Shown: one piece after another, positions 54,384-61,636 of the stretch
Layout of the letters: every line of letters starts with the position of its first letter
How positions within the stretch are numbered: the first letter of the stretch is position 1
Assembly (NCBI GenBank): GCA_964462945.1
Contig: CAYWZW010000022.1
Location: 1-64,000 of the forward strand
Direction of reading: 5' to 3'
Origin: GCA-020343675 sp964462945
Lineage (GTDB): Bacteria > Planctomycetota > Phycisphaerae > Sedimentisphaerales > Anaerobacaceae
Length of the DNA stretch: 64,000 nt
Notes under the pieces: generated by a model
What the model was told of the DNA's origin: nothing
What the model saw: the letters and a program-made list of their open reading frames with translations, nothing else
Databases searched by the model: none
Position numbers and translations under genes: made by a program

Positions 54384-55094
54384 ATGAACAGTCAGCAAAC
54401 GGCATTATCACCTCCGTGCGCTTGTTGCTTGTTGGCCGGCGCCCGTCGCCCAAGACGGCACGCGAGCATCATGGGTCGCGAAATATGGGGCATCATGCTG
54501 CCCCTGCTGGCGCTCCTTTTGTCCGGCTGCCGTGCTGATCAGGTGCGCGCACCGGCGGCGGCGTATTACTACCTGAATCCGAGCAAGACGTTAACTGCCA
54601 TAGGAAGGGTGGCAATTGTGGAGCTGGAGAACGATTCGAGTTATCCCCAAATCTCCACGGACATCACGACGGCGCTGTTCAATTCGCTGCAAAAGAAGCA
54701 GGTTTTCGGCCTGACTGTCATCGGCCGGCACGATCCTTCATGGCGAAGTCTGCAACTGGAGACAGACTCGACATACAGTCTCGATCAGATGCGGGCTATC
54801 CGCGAGGCGTTGAAGTGCGACGGACTACTGCTTGGGACGATCACCGAATTCCGGCCTTATCCTCACATGGTCGTTGGACTGCGATTGAAACTGGTGGATC
54901 TCAGAGACGGGCAGCTCTTATGGGCCCTTGAGCAGATTTGGGACAGTGCCGACAAAACCACTGAAAAACGTATCAAAGCCTATTTCGAGTCCGAGAAGCG
55001 ATCGGGCTTTGCGCCTCTGCACGAACAGTTGGCGGCTGTCAGTCCGCTTGAGTTCATCAAGTTTGTGAGTTTCGAGGTGGCGGGCACGCTGTAG
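54384..55094 (+). CDS. Lipoprotein with CsgG/FlgO-like domain
   Basis: A 236-residue lipoprotein. The leader is long; the lipobox LLLSGC has its Cys near residue 49, so an internal ATG (54471) may be the real start, though GGGAGA precedes the ATG at 54384. The mature part (about 70-220) has a CsgG/FlgO-like pattern: GRVAIVELENDSSYPQISTD, CDGLLLGTITEFRPYPHMV and LKLVDLRDGQLLWAL. FlgO-type outer-membrane lipoproteins are needed for flagellar stability in Vibrio. The same operon supports a flagellar role. Confidence 0.68.
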   Translation: MNSQQTALSPPCACCLLAGARRPRRHASIMGREIWGIMLPLLALLLSGCRADQVRAPAAAYYYLNPSKTLTAIGRVAIVELENDSSYPQISTDITTALFNSLQKKQVFGLTVIGRHDPSWRSLQLETDSTYSLDQMRAIREALKCDGLLLGTITEFRPYPHMVVGLRLKLVDLRDGQLLWALEQIWDSADKTTEKRIKAYFESEKRSGFAPLHEQLAAVSPLEFIKFVSFEVAGTL

Positions 55095-55110
55095 GTGGTT
55101 GGAGGCGGAA

Positions 55111-55185
55111 ATGAACAAGAGTTTGTCCAGCTCGAAAACAAACCTCAAAACCTGTTCTTTCGCCTGGAAAAGGGGCCCGACTTGA
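55111..55185 (+). CDS. Possible 24-residue peptide upstream of flgM
   Basis: An ATG at 55111 has an ideal ribosome binding site (GGAGG, five bases before) and opens a 24-codon frame, rich in Ser, Lys and Thr, ending at 55185. It lies between the CsgG-like lipoprotein gene and the flgM promoter. It could be a short protein, a leader peptide or the remnant of a longer gene. Only the ribosome binding site supports it. Confidence 0.3.
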   Translation: MNKSLSSSKTNLKTCSFAWKRGPT

Positions 55186-55214
55186 GAAAAAAGTGAAAAT
55201 TCGAGAAAAAATCC

Positions 55215-55241
55215 TAAAGTTTTTTCAGGAATCTGCGACAA
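55215..55241 (+). promoter_or_regulatory. Candidate sigma-28 promoter of flgM
   Basis: The sequence is TAAAGTTT, 11 bases, TGCGACAA. The sigma-28 consensus is TAAAGTTT-N11-GCCGATAA: the -35 is exact, the spacer exact, and the -10 matches five of eight. Transcription would begin near 55248, about 34 bases before the flgM ATG. A sigma-28-dependent flgM promoter provides the usual feedback of the FliA-FlgM pair. Confidence 0.6.
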
Positions 55242-55281
55242 AAATTGCAGAGATTGAGAATTCTGTAAGAGCCGTGTAACA

Positions 55282-55548
55282 ATGATAGATAAAATAAATA
55301 TAAACCAACATCTGATTGAATCAGGCTCATCACCCGGACAAGCGAACCCGGCGCGGGCTCTTCCAAATAATGACGCGGATGTGTCCGTGCAGGTCAGCTA
55401 TGCTTCTCTCATCGAGCAGGCAACGCAGTCGCCGCAAGAGGACGCTCAGCTCGTCGAAAAAGCGAGAGCTCTCCTGTTGTCCGGCCAGCTTGAGACCCTG
55501 CAGAACATCCGAGAAGCGGCGGAAAACATGGTGAAGTTCGGCGTATGA
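55282..55548 (+). CDS. flgM: Anti-sigma-28 factor FlgM
   Basis: FlgM binds FliA and is exported once the hook is complete, releasing late transcription. The 88-residue product has a disordered, Asn/Pro-rich N-terminal half and a C-terminal helical part (DVSVQVSYASLIEQATQ, then EKARALLLSGQLETLQNIRE) with the Ser/helix-then-interacting-helix pattern of FlgM. Size, position at the end of the fliA operon, and a sigma-28-like promoter all agree. A terminator follows. Confidence 0.85.
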   Translation: MIDKININQHLIESGSSPGQANPARALPNNDADVSVQVSYASLIEQATQSPQEDAQLVEKARALLLSGQLETLQNIREAAENMVKFGV

Positions 55549-55628
55549 AAGCCTGAAAACAGAAAGTGCTAAGCTACATGCTCGACCAGGGACGGTCGGA
55601 TCAAAAGCCCGAACGGATTTTGTAAACT

Positions 55629-55670
55629 CGGCGAGGAGTATCGACTCACCCCTTCCTCGCCGTTTTTTTT
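55629..55670 (+). terminator. Rho-independent terminator after flgM
   Basis: CGGCGAGGA (55629-55637) and TCCTCGCCG (55654-55662) form a perfect 9-base stem with a 16-base loop, followed by eight T residues. It lies 81 bases after the flgM stop and would end the plus-strand flagellar operon. Confidence 0.9.
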
Positions 55671-56546
55671 GTGCGCGGTTCGATCGGGACTCAAACGTAG
55701 AGATCAAGAACCTGTGTTGCAGGACGCTCGTCTATACATGTCCTTGTAACGACCAGACGGTCTGTATAGAAGAGGGCGGCTGGGCACATAACGAGACGAT
55801 GAACACTCGGCCCATTTGCATTTTGCAGACCATCATCGCTCTTGCCGAGCGGAACGGATCTAACAACCCTGCATGAAATTCTCTTTCGCATTTCACCACC
55901 CCACTTTACCTATTTTACCAAATTTACCCTCCCAAATCAAGAGAAATCTCATTCACAGCCACAAAGCATGCCCTGAGCCCGTTCGGCTGCGCTCAGGGTA
56001 AACTCCGTCGAAGGGGCACTAAGGCACAAAGGAGCAGAGATACTGATGTCATTGCGAGGAAGCCTGCCCTGAGCGCAGTCGAATGGGTGGCAATCTCCTC
56101 GTGATAAGCGAAAGCCCTCGTTGCGTTTGAGAATTGGCTTTGTTTTTTCAAATTAACCACGAATAAACCGGGATTGAATCCATCATCATCCTGTTATCCT
56201 GTCCAAAGATTAACCGCAGATAAACGCAGATGAACGCGGACGCCGTCCTGAGCGGAGCCGAAGGATCAACACGGTTTTGGGTTTACTACGAAGACACGAA
56301 GAAATCCTGGATTAGCCACAGAGGACACCGAGGGCACCGAGATAAATCTCTGTAAATCCTGTAAGTCCCGTCTGAAAAGTCTTTCAAACACCCCCTTTTT
56401 CAGCCCAAAATCGCCGATTTGAAAAAAAACTTCGCTTTCTTCAAGAAAATGAGAAAAAGAGTATCAACATTTGTGGCGTGACAATCGCTGTATAAAGTAG
56501 AAGGGCCGGATAGGCCCGCAAAAGCCGGAATTCGGGATTTGTGATT
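55671..56546. other. Gene-free, repeat-rich region
   Basis: No convincing gene lies between the flgM terminator and the lipoprotein at 56782. The stretch is mosaic: CCTGAGC...GCGCTCAGGG-type imperfect inverted pieces (about 55972-55999 and 56065-56085), AACCGCAGATAAACGCAGAT and CACAGAGGACACCGAGGG phrases typical of dispersed bacterial intergenic repeats, and at 56047-56164 the inverted counterpart of the repeat at 57-256. Reading frames here on either strand are short and lack family resemblance or ribosome binding sites. Confidence 0.6.
56047..56164 (-). repeat. Dispersed intergenic repeat, right copy
   Basis: The inverted partner of 57-256. The stretch 56132-56164 equals the complement of 57-89 with one mismatch in 33 bases, and 56047-56150 carries the same ordered pieces as 164-256 on the other strand with small insertions, among them GTCATTGCGAG and GTGGCAATCTC. 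It lies about 500 bases beyond the flgM stop. Confidence 0.6.
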
Positions 56547-56650
56547 GAAATCCCGCCGGAGCAGTGTAGAATTGGGACCAGAGAACAGCGTGGCGAGGCA
56601 TCTTTGACTTTAGGCCATTTCCGATGGCTTTGGATAGAGTGCGTTGTTGT
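56547..56650 (+). repeat. Diverged intergenic repeat, copy A
   Basis: This segment shares an ordered pattern with 57709-57820: both start with GAAATCCCGCCGGAGCAGTG, continue GTAGA-TTG, then a GGC..G.CATCTT stretch, and end ATGGCTTTGGATAG. Identity falls from perfect over the first 24 bases to moderate later. On the minus strand copy A lies in an open frame of 77 codons (56464-56697), which is broken in copy B, so any former coding role is lost or doubtful. Confidence 0.55.
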
Positions 56651-56781
56651 TTGGGAGTTAGGTGCGAGGATCGGGTGGAATTGAGCATGGTGGTCACTGA
56701 ATCGCCCTAATGGGACAATAGCGACAAAATGAATTACCTTTATGAGTTGCAAAAATCACTAAGCGAGAAAGGAGAATGACA

Positions 56782-57489
56782 ATGAGAAACCTAAATAATG
56801 TCACAACGATATCAGTAATATCAATAGCGTTGGCATTGCTGTTGCTATCAGGATGCGGCGTCCGTGAACCTGGACTTACTAAATACACGGGATTCACAGA
56901 GTTGCCGTTCCCCAGTAATAGTTATGCAGTAGGGCAGATCGTGGAAATTTACTCATCCCCAAGAAAGGTCGAAATCACTTATCAGCCAGATATTCCGTGG
57001 GATCAGCAAACTGTATCACCTGGATGGGATATCTCCAGTACTGACACAGAGAAGATTAAATCCAATTTGGCAGTTGAAATAAGCAAAGTATTACAAGGCA
57101 GTTATGAATACGCTTCAGAGAAAACTGTAAGAATACAGTTAAGTAATACCAAGACAAGGGTAATTCCAAAAAGTCTTATATACGGCACACTCAAGGAAGA
57201 TATTGAGAAGAATGTAGGTCTGAAAGGACAACTTAATGATTACATTGAGAACGGCACCAAGTTTGACGTAGTCACGATGACATTGAGTGCAAATATCTCC
57301 TTCAGCTTGGTGGATTCCAGCGATCAGGAAGTAGCAATTGACTCTGAAGTAATTAAGAAGCTCAATTCAGAATTTGACGTGGGTTTTAAGCAACAAAGTG
57401 GAACCAATAAAGTAATCACCGGCAATGACCTTGTAGTCGGCATACACCATGACCCGCAAATGGTAGCGATAATCCTGAAGAAAGCATAG
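56782..57489 (+). CDS. Lipoprotein of unknown function
   Basis: A 235-residue protein with a signal peptide ending LLLLSGC (lipobox cysteine near residue 25), then a beta-rich soluble domain with no motif I recognise. AAAGGAG lies eight bases before the ATG at 56782, favouring it over the ATG at 56776. The gene is clearly richer in A and T than the flagellar genes, a sign of different origin. It stands alone between repeat blocks. A cell-envelope location is likely; no function can be given. Confidence 0.72.
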   Translation: MRNLNNVTTISVISIALALLLLSGCGVREPGLTKYTGFTELPFPSNSYAVGQIVEIYSSPRKVEITYQPDIPWDQQTVSPGWDISSTDTEKIKSNLAVEISKVLQGSYEYASEKTVRIQLSNTKTRVIPKSLIYGTLKEDIEKNVGLKGQLNDYIENGTKFDVVTMTLSANISFSLVDSSDQEVAIDSEVIKKLNSEFDVGFKQQSGTNKVITGNDLVVGIHHDPQMVAIILKKA

Positions 57490-57842
57490 TAGTAGCGTAG
57501 GGCGGGGCTCCCTTGGGGATGCCTTATGGTATTGCCCCACCTTCAAGAATGTCACGCGCTTTGATCGGTGGGCTAAAGCCCAGCCTACATGATCGAATAC
57601 TGGGAAGGCTGTATAAGTCAGAATGATGTGACAAGAAGGGAGAAGTACTTAAAGACGGCGTGGGGCAAGAGATACATCAAGGGCCGTGTGAAAGATTATC
57701 TCACAGGGTGAAATCCCGCCGGAGCAGTGTAGAGTTGTCACTGGCGAGCAACGGGGCACGACATCTTGGATTTGGGCTGTGGAATAATGGCTTTGGATAG
57801 CAGGCGGTGGCTGTCCCGAACGATTAGCGAAGGGCGCGCTCT
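57490..57842. other. Gene-free gap with palindromic REP-like pieces
   Basis: This 353-base gap has GTAGGGCGGGGCT near 57496 with GCCCCACC at about 57533, and GTGGGCTAAAGCCCAGCCTA (57568-57587), a short palindrome of the kind found in dispersed REP-like elements. An open frame of 40 codons runs 57589-57711 (rich in Lys, Arg and Tyr); it looks like the tail of a lost gene rather than a working one. The start of repeat copy B overlaps its stop codon. Confidence 0.5.
57709..57820 (+). repeat. Diverged intergenic repeat, copy B
   Basis: The second copy of the repeat at 56547-56650, about 1.16 kb downstream in the same orientation. The two copies flank the A/T-rich lipoprotein gene. The minus-strand frame open in copy A is interrupted here by a stop codon, so copy B cannot encode the same peptide. 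Confidence 0.55.
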
Positions 57843-58447
57843 ATGACGCGTAATGATTTGTCAGAAAGTCTACTTGAAGCGACGCTTGTATCCTATCGTG
57901 CAGAATATCGCGAGCTCTCGGAAGTATGGTGGCATCTCGACGACAAAGCGCAGGGAACGGTGGCCATTGCAGGGATTTTCCTGGCGGCGATCTGCTTGAG
58001 GCCATGGGCAGATCGAGCGCGCTGCAGGGACAAGAGAGGTTTTCCCGCCTGGATATAGCAATACTCTGCGGCGTGGCGCTGGTCGTCATGGGTTTCTTCC
58101 TGCCCTGGGCGCATATTCGCGTCTCGGGGATGCCCGGAATACCGGGAACACGGGATGTCTTCGATCAAGATTTGGTGTACCAGGCCGGATACCATACCGG
58201 CGCTCTCGGATGGACGATCTTCGTCATTGCGCTGCTATCTGTGGCGCCCGTATTTGTGACTCCCAAGGGTTTCCTGTACAAAATCTCCATCTTGCAGCTT
58301 TTCCTGACGCTCGTCGGATTGCTTTTGGTGGTGAGCACTCTGTTGCGAGCGGGCAGCCATTCAGGCGTGGGCATCGTTGTCTGTGCCGTGGGATTTGGGA
58401 TAGAGCTGATCGCATCAGGGGCGAAATTCAGGTCCCTGGCTGCGTAA
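57843..58447 (+). pseudogene. Frameshifted membrane protein gene
   Basis: Two overlapping frames together describe one membrane protein. Frame one (from ATG 57843) gives an N-terminal soluble helix with ATLVSYRAEYRELSEVWWHL and DDKAQGTVAIAGIFLAA, the start of a membrane helix; it then becomes basic and stops at 58058. The other frame takes over near 57990 with three or four hydrophobic helices (RLDIAILCGVALVVMGFFLPW, GWTIFVIALLSVAPVFV, LQLFLTLVGLLLVVSTLL, GIVVCAVGFGIELIASG) to 58447. A single frameshift near 57985-58000, real or sequencing error, would restore it. No family is recognised with confidence. Confidence 0.55.
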
Positions 58448-58848
58448 TTACGGCAAGCCGGTACCATGCAAATTCGGTAGGCTGCGATGAATCGCACACA
58501 ATACCTTCCATCTTGGTTGCCTGATAACCTGATTCCCGCCTCGTAGATCCGGCCGCCCCGCGAGACGGACTGATCCCCCGATGGCCTCCCTCCTGGAACC
58601 AACAGGGCTTTTCCCCATTAGAAACAAGGTTCCTTCCGAGGAAAATACGTAGTTCTACGTATTTTGGACGATTTCGATGAAAACCTCCTTATATCTGCTG
58701 TCCAGGCAGCCGATGTAACGGCAGCGGGACCGTCCTTTGCGCTGCAACGCTTCTGATACAATGTGATTACCATCCGGGGGTCCCATTTCTGCTGCACCAA
58801 TAAGACAGCAGGAATGTTCGAGGAACTTCAACAGAAAGGCGAGAGATT
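58448..58848. other. Intergenic region with a perfect palindrome
   Basis: No supported gene lies in this 401-base region. It has a perfect 11-base inverted repeat, AAAATACGTAG (58642-58652) and CTACGTATTTT (58655-58665), separated by two bases. This could be an operator, or a weak bidirectional terminator since A and T runs flank the stem. It lies about 185 bases before the next start codon. GATGAATCGCACA near 58486 resembles repeat pieces at 60540 and 60745. Confidence 0.5.
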
Positions 58849-59703
58849 ATGAAAACGAGAAAGTATTTCATTCTGGCCGTAGGCTTGTTCGTTCTTGTCG
58901 CGGCGCTTCTTGCGGTGGGATGGCTAAAAACCACTATCAGCAATCCTCCTGTCGTGCAAGCGAGTATCAAGGAGGTACGTCCATCAGACAAGACCGTAGA
59001 TCGTGGGGCCTTTTTGGAAGGGGTGTTCTTCACGCAGAAGGTCATGGAACATATCAGAAAAGAAGGGAAACTTAGTGGTCTCCGCGCTCTGAGTGACCGA
59101 AAAGAGATTTTACGAGGTCTCTGTGGTGTCCAGGTTGTAGTCGAACAGGTGCGCCCGGAAGCGGAAAAGTGTGGTCTAACCCAACAGCTATTACAAACCG
59201 ACACTGAGCTACGCCTTCGTCAGTCTGGAATAGAGGTAGTCGCCAATTTGCACCCAGAAGAGGAAGAAGCTATAAAACGGGTACAGCAGGCTATACGCGA
59301 CAAGGCGACTCAATTCTGGCAGCAAGCGCCTAACGCCAAATCTGACCGGGATTTCTTAGAATGGGTCCGTGTTGGGATTATGGTATCTGAAATCTCCTAT
59401 CTGCACCTACTCCCAAAATCTGAGCAACTGCCTACATTATACGTCAATGTCAACACGTCTGTATTTGAAGAAATTGGCCGTGCTTCATTCTCAATCCAAG
59501 TGCGACTCGAAGAGAGGGCGGCTCTATACAGAGACTCCACATTATGTCTTGCTCCGATCTGGGAAAAAGGCAGCGTGGGTGGTTGTTCATCGAGTCATCT
59601 CAAAGAGTACGTCAGAGAAGGGCTCAGAGATTACCTTGACGAGTTCATCAACGACTACCTTGCGGCAAATCCGAAAGACCGCTCGGTGGAGAGTGAACCG
59701 TAG
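58849..59703 (+). CDS. Secreted or membrane-anchored protein of unknown function
   Basis: A 284-residue protein with one N-terminal hydrophobic segment (residues about 6-26) that can act as a signal anchor. The rest is a soluble helix-rich domain with many charged residues and three cysteines late in the sequence (CLAPIWEKGSVGGC near 237-250). GGCGAGAG precedes the ATG. I recognise no family. It lies outside the flagellar operons, with an inverted repeat upstream that may bind a regulator. Confidence 0.7.
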   Translation: MKTRKYFILAVGLFVLVAALLAVGWLKTTISNPPVVQASIKEVRPSDKTVDRGAFLEGVFFTQKVMEHIRKEGKLSGLRALSDRKEILRGLCGVQVVVEQVRPEAEKCGLTQQLLQTDTELRLRQSGIEVVANLHPEEEEAIKRVQQAIRDKATQFWQQAPNAKSDRDFLEWVRVGIMVSEISYLHLLPKSEQLPTLYVNVNTSVFEEIGRASFSIQVRLEERAALYRDSTLCLAPIWEKGSVGGCSSSHLKEYVREGLRDYLDEFINDYLAANPKDRSVESEP

Positions 59704-59807
59704 CCGGAGGAGAAGAACCGATGAGCCTCCACAGTATGTCAGATGCCCCCCACGTAAATCAACTATGTTTCACTTTGCGGAGGCCATAAAGAATCTCTGT
59801 TAAGGTC

Positions 59808-59835
59808 TTGACAAAAATTGGAATCCTGCTATAAT
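59808..59835 (+). promoter_or_regulatory. Near-consensus sigma-70 promoter
   Basis: TTGACA (59808-59813), a 16-base spacer and TATAAT (59830-59835) match the housekeeping consensus at all twelve hexamer positions. Initiation would be near 59842, upstream of the ATG at 59888. This rules out the ATG at 59834 as the gene start because it lies inside the -10 box. Confidence 0.8.
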
Positions 59836-59887
59836 GATAATAGATCAAGAAGCGAGAAAAGAAAACGAATCTGTTGAGATTAACGCC

Positions 59888-60349
59888 ATGCGCATGAAAA
59901 AAACAGTAGCTATCGATGTCACTCAGGAATCGCTCTCAGAATACCTAATGAGTCGGTACCCTGAACGTCGGTCTGATGATTTTCCTGGCTTTCTAACTGT
60001 ACTCGCAGCCGAGCTACGCGATGGCAGCCTCGGTACAATTGCCGATGTCCACAAGATACTTGAACGTACCAAGAAGGCTGTCAGGCTTTTTGAAGCTGAG
60101 TATCCGCGCAGCCAGCTTGTGGGTAATGAGTACTCAGCTATAGAAATCGTGATACTTTCAATATCACTGCTGGATGAGGATTTTTTTATTTCATGGCCAA
60201 ACGTACTTGATGATTGTCCGCCTGAGAAACTGGAGGAATACAGAAAGATTATTCTCCCGGAAGCAGACCAACCTTGTGTTATCAATGAAGGAGAAACAAG
60301 AAATGAGAGAAGAACCGGTTCAAAGTTTCCCACTACCAAACGAATGTGA
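59888..60349 (+). CDS. Hypothetical protein
   Basis: A 153-residue soluble protein, mainly helical, without signal peptide. It starts MRMKKTVAIDV and carries LSEYLMSRYPERRSDDFPGF and LLDEDFFISWPNVLDDCPPE. No family is recognised. The start is set by the promoter just upstream, and a second Met two codons later (59894) is equally possible. It overlaps the next gene by 47 bases in another frame, so the two are probably a unit. Confidence 0.65.
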   Translation: MRMKKTVAIDVTQESLSEYLMSRYPERRSDDFPGFLTVLAAELRDGSLGTIADVHKILERTKKAVRLFEAEYPRSQLVGNEYSAIEIVILSISLLDEDFFISWPNVLDDCPPEKLEEYRKIILPEADQPCVINEGETRNERRTGSKFPTTKRM

Positions 60350-60539
60350 GTTCGCTTACATATTTATTAAAACCGAGTTAGAAAACGCGGGGATTGAAGT
60401 CCTGCAGATCGGTGGTCCAGATGATACTGCAATGACTGTAACCACGAATAAAGAAGTCCAGGAAGAGATTAAGGCCCGGATTCGCGAGTTCGCCGCCGAC
60501 AAAGGTATCGCGGTCACCTTTGAGGTCGGTAGGGAGTGA
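60303..60539 (+). CDS. Small hypothetical protein
   Basis: A 78-residue alpha/beta protein: FIKTELENAGIEVLQI, TAMTVTTNKEVQEEIKARIR, and a C-terminal GIAVTFEVG strand. AAGGAG lies nine bases before the ATG 60303, so this start is preferred over the long upstream frame (from 60174), which is only a shadow of the preceding gene. No family is recognised. Its overlap with the preceding gene suggests coupled translation of a two-protein module. Confidence 0.65.
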   Translation: MREEPVQSFPLPNECEFAYIFIKTELENAGIEVLQIGGPDDTAMTVTTNKEVQEEIKARIREFAADKGIAVTFEVGRE

Positions 60540-60843
60540 TGAATCGTACCAATGATGCTTGTTAAATAGACCCTTCGACTTGCGCTCGGGGTGACGGGGA
60601 ATTGGGCTGTGCTCGGGGTGACGGGCTTGGAGACTGTTTGCATAAGGGTAACAATTTTGGATTCCGCGTCATTTCGAACGGAGCGAAGCGGAGTCGAGAA
60701 ATCTGTTTAACTTTTTCCCTTCCTGACAAAGTCGGTAAAGTGTGATGAATCGCACCAATTACGGGATATGCTGCCATCGTTCAAGGAATTGCGATGATTT
60801 CGGCTTTGTACCTCAGGCGAAAGGTGGTATAATAACTTAGAGT
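60540..60843. repeat. Repeat-rich intergenic gap
   Basis: This 304-base gap has no supported gene. It holds tandem CTCGGGGTGACGGG units (about 60587-60630), the phrase GGAGCGAAGCGGAGTCGAGAAA (shared in style with the repeats at 55970-56270 and 61380-61570), and two copies of GTGATGAATCG-ACCAAT near 60536 and 60742. They look like non-coding dispersed repeats. The promoter of the DUF4258 gene is at its right end. Confidence 0.5.
60806..60833 (+). promoter_or_regulatory. Sigma-70-type promoter of the DUF4258/DUF2283 pair
   Basis: TTGTAC (60806-60811), a 16-base spacer and TATAAT (60828-60833) form a good housekeeping promoter. The predicted start, near 60840, is only about four bases before the ATG at 60844, so the transcript should be leaderless or nearly so; no ribosome binding site is visible. 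Confidence 0.65.
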
Positions 60844-61131
60844 ATGGCGAAACTGAAGCCGATTACGAATTACTGTTTGACGACGCATGCGAAAGAGGAA
60901 ATGATCCGCCGTCAAATCAGCGAAGACGAGGTGGCCAAGGTCCTGGCTGTACCGGAACAAATTGAGTCCGTGCGACAAGGGCGCGACGTCTATCAGTCAC
61001 GGATTGAAGCGGGTGAACCGCATCGAAAGTACTTGGTTCGAGTTTTTGTCGATGTTGACCGTAAACCGCCGGAGATTGTTACGGTGTATCGCACGAGCAA
61101 GGTCACGAAATATTGGAGAGTTGGCAAATGA
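60844..61131 (+). CDS. DUF4258-family small protein (toxin-like)
   Basis: A 95-residue basic protein. LTTHAKEEMIRRQISEDEVA and VDRKPPEIVTVYRTSKVTKY match the DUF4258 pattern, whose RelE/BrnT-like fold is often paired with a small partner. The stop overlaps the start of a DUF2283-family gene (ATGA), a common pairing. A toxin-antitoxin or similar regulatory function is possible, but no activity can be read from the sequence. Confidence 0.78.
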   Translation: MAKLKPITNYCLTTHAKEEMIRRQISEDEVAKVLAVPEQIESVRQGRDVYQSRIEAGEPHRKYLVRVFVDVDRKPPEIVTVYRTSKVTKYWRVGK

Positions 61132-61334
61132 AAGTAACTTACGATCGCCAGACGGATACACTCACGGTGATTTTCACTGATACTCCGGTAGCCGAAAGCG
61201 ACGAGGATAAGCCTGGTATTATTCTGGATTATGATGCGTTGGGCAATTTAGTGTCTTTGGAAATATTGGATGCATCGCGTCGAGCAATGGTTCCAACGCG
61301 GATCGAGTATCAAGTTGCCCCCACACCAGGATAA
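61128..61334 (+). CDS. DUF2283-family small protein
   Basis: A 68-residue protein beginning MKVTYDRQTDTLTVIF with VAESDEDKPGIILDYDALGN and LVSLEILDASRR, the exact order of the DUF2283 family. The ATG at 61128 overlaps the DUF4258 stop by four bases, so the pair is translated together. DUF2283 proteins commonly sit next to DUF4258 proteins and may be the antitoxin-like partner; that is inference. Confidence 0.82.
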   Translation: MKVTYDRQTDTLTVIFTDTPVAESDEDKPGIILDYDALGNLVSLEILDASRRAMVPTRIEYQVAPTPG

Positions 61335-61636
61335 TGCTCTGTTACGTGAAGTCTGCCCAGTTGTCATTCCGCACCTGTTCGGCTGCCCCTTCGACTCCGC
61401 TCAGGGCTTCGGCTAATTCAGGGCGGGCTTTGATGCGGAATCCACTGTATTGAGTTATGGATTCCTGCTTGCGCAGGAATGACAATCCTTCAATTCATCT
61501 GTGACAGAGCAATAGTCGGTAGCAGCACCAATCACGCTCAAGCAGATTTCTCCACTGCGCGGTGGTTCCCACCGCTCCGGTCGAAATGACACAGACGCAG
61601 TGACAAAAAGGGTTGCGGACTCGGCGGGCTCAGCGG
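61335..61636. repeat. Repeat-bearing convergent gap
   Basis: This 302-base gap separates two convergent units. It has a perfect inverted repeat ATTCCTGC-TTGC-GCAGGAAT (61461-61480) within TATGG and GACA, and GTTCGGCTGCCCCTTCGACT, CGCTCAGGGC and GGTCGAAATGACACA phrases of the dispersed repeat type seen at 55970-56270 and 60640-60710. No gene is supported. The palindrome could serve both transcripts as a weak terminator. Confidence 0.5.

Noticed and set aside
55691..55891. Short minus-strand frame downstream of the flgM terminator
   Set aside because: It has no ribosome binding site, family resemblance or conserved pattern, and lies in repeat-like DNA.
56464..56697. 77-codon minus-strand frame over repeat copy A
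   Set aside because: The same frame is interrupted in the second repeat copy, there is no ribosome binding site, and no family is recognised.
57589..57711. 40-codon open frame as a functional gene
   Set aside because: It lacks a ribosome binding site and is very short and basic; it is kept only as a possible gene remnant within the gap.
55671..61636. CRISPR array, tRNA or rRNA genes in the repeat-rich end
   Set aside because: The repeats are irregular and differ in length and spacing, and I found no cloverleaf-forming tRNA or rRNA-like sequence on either strand.
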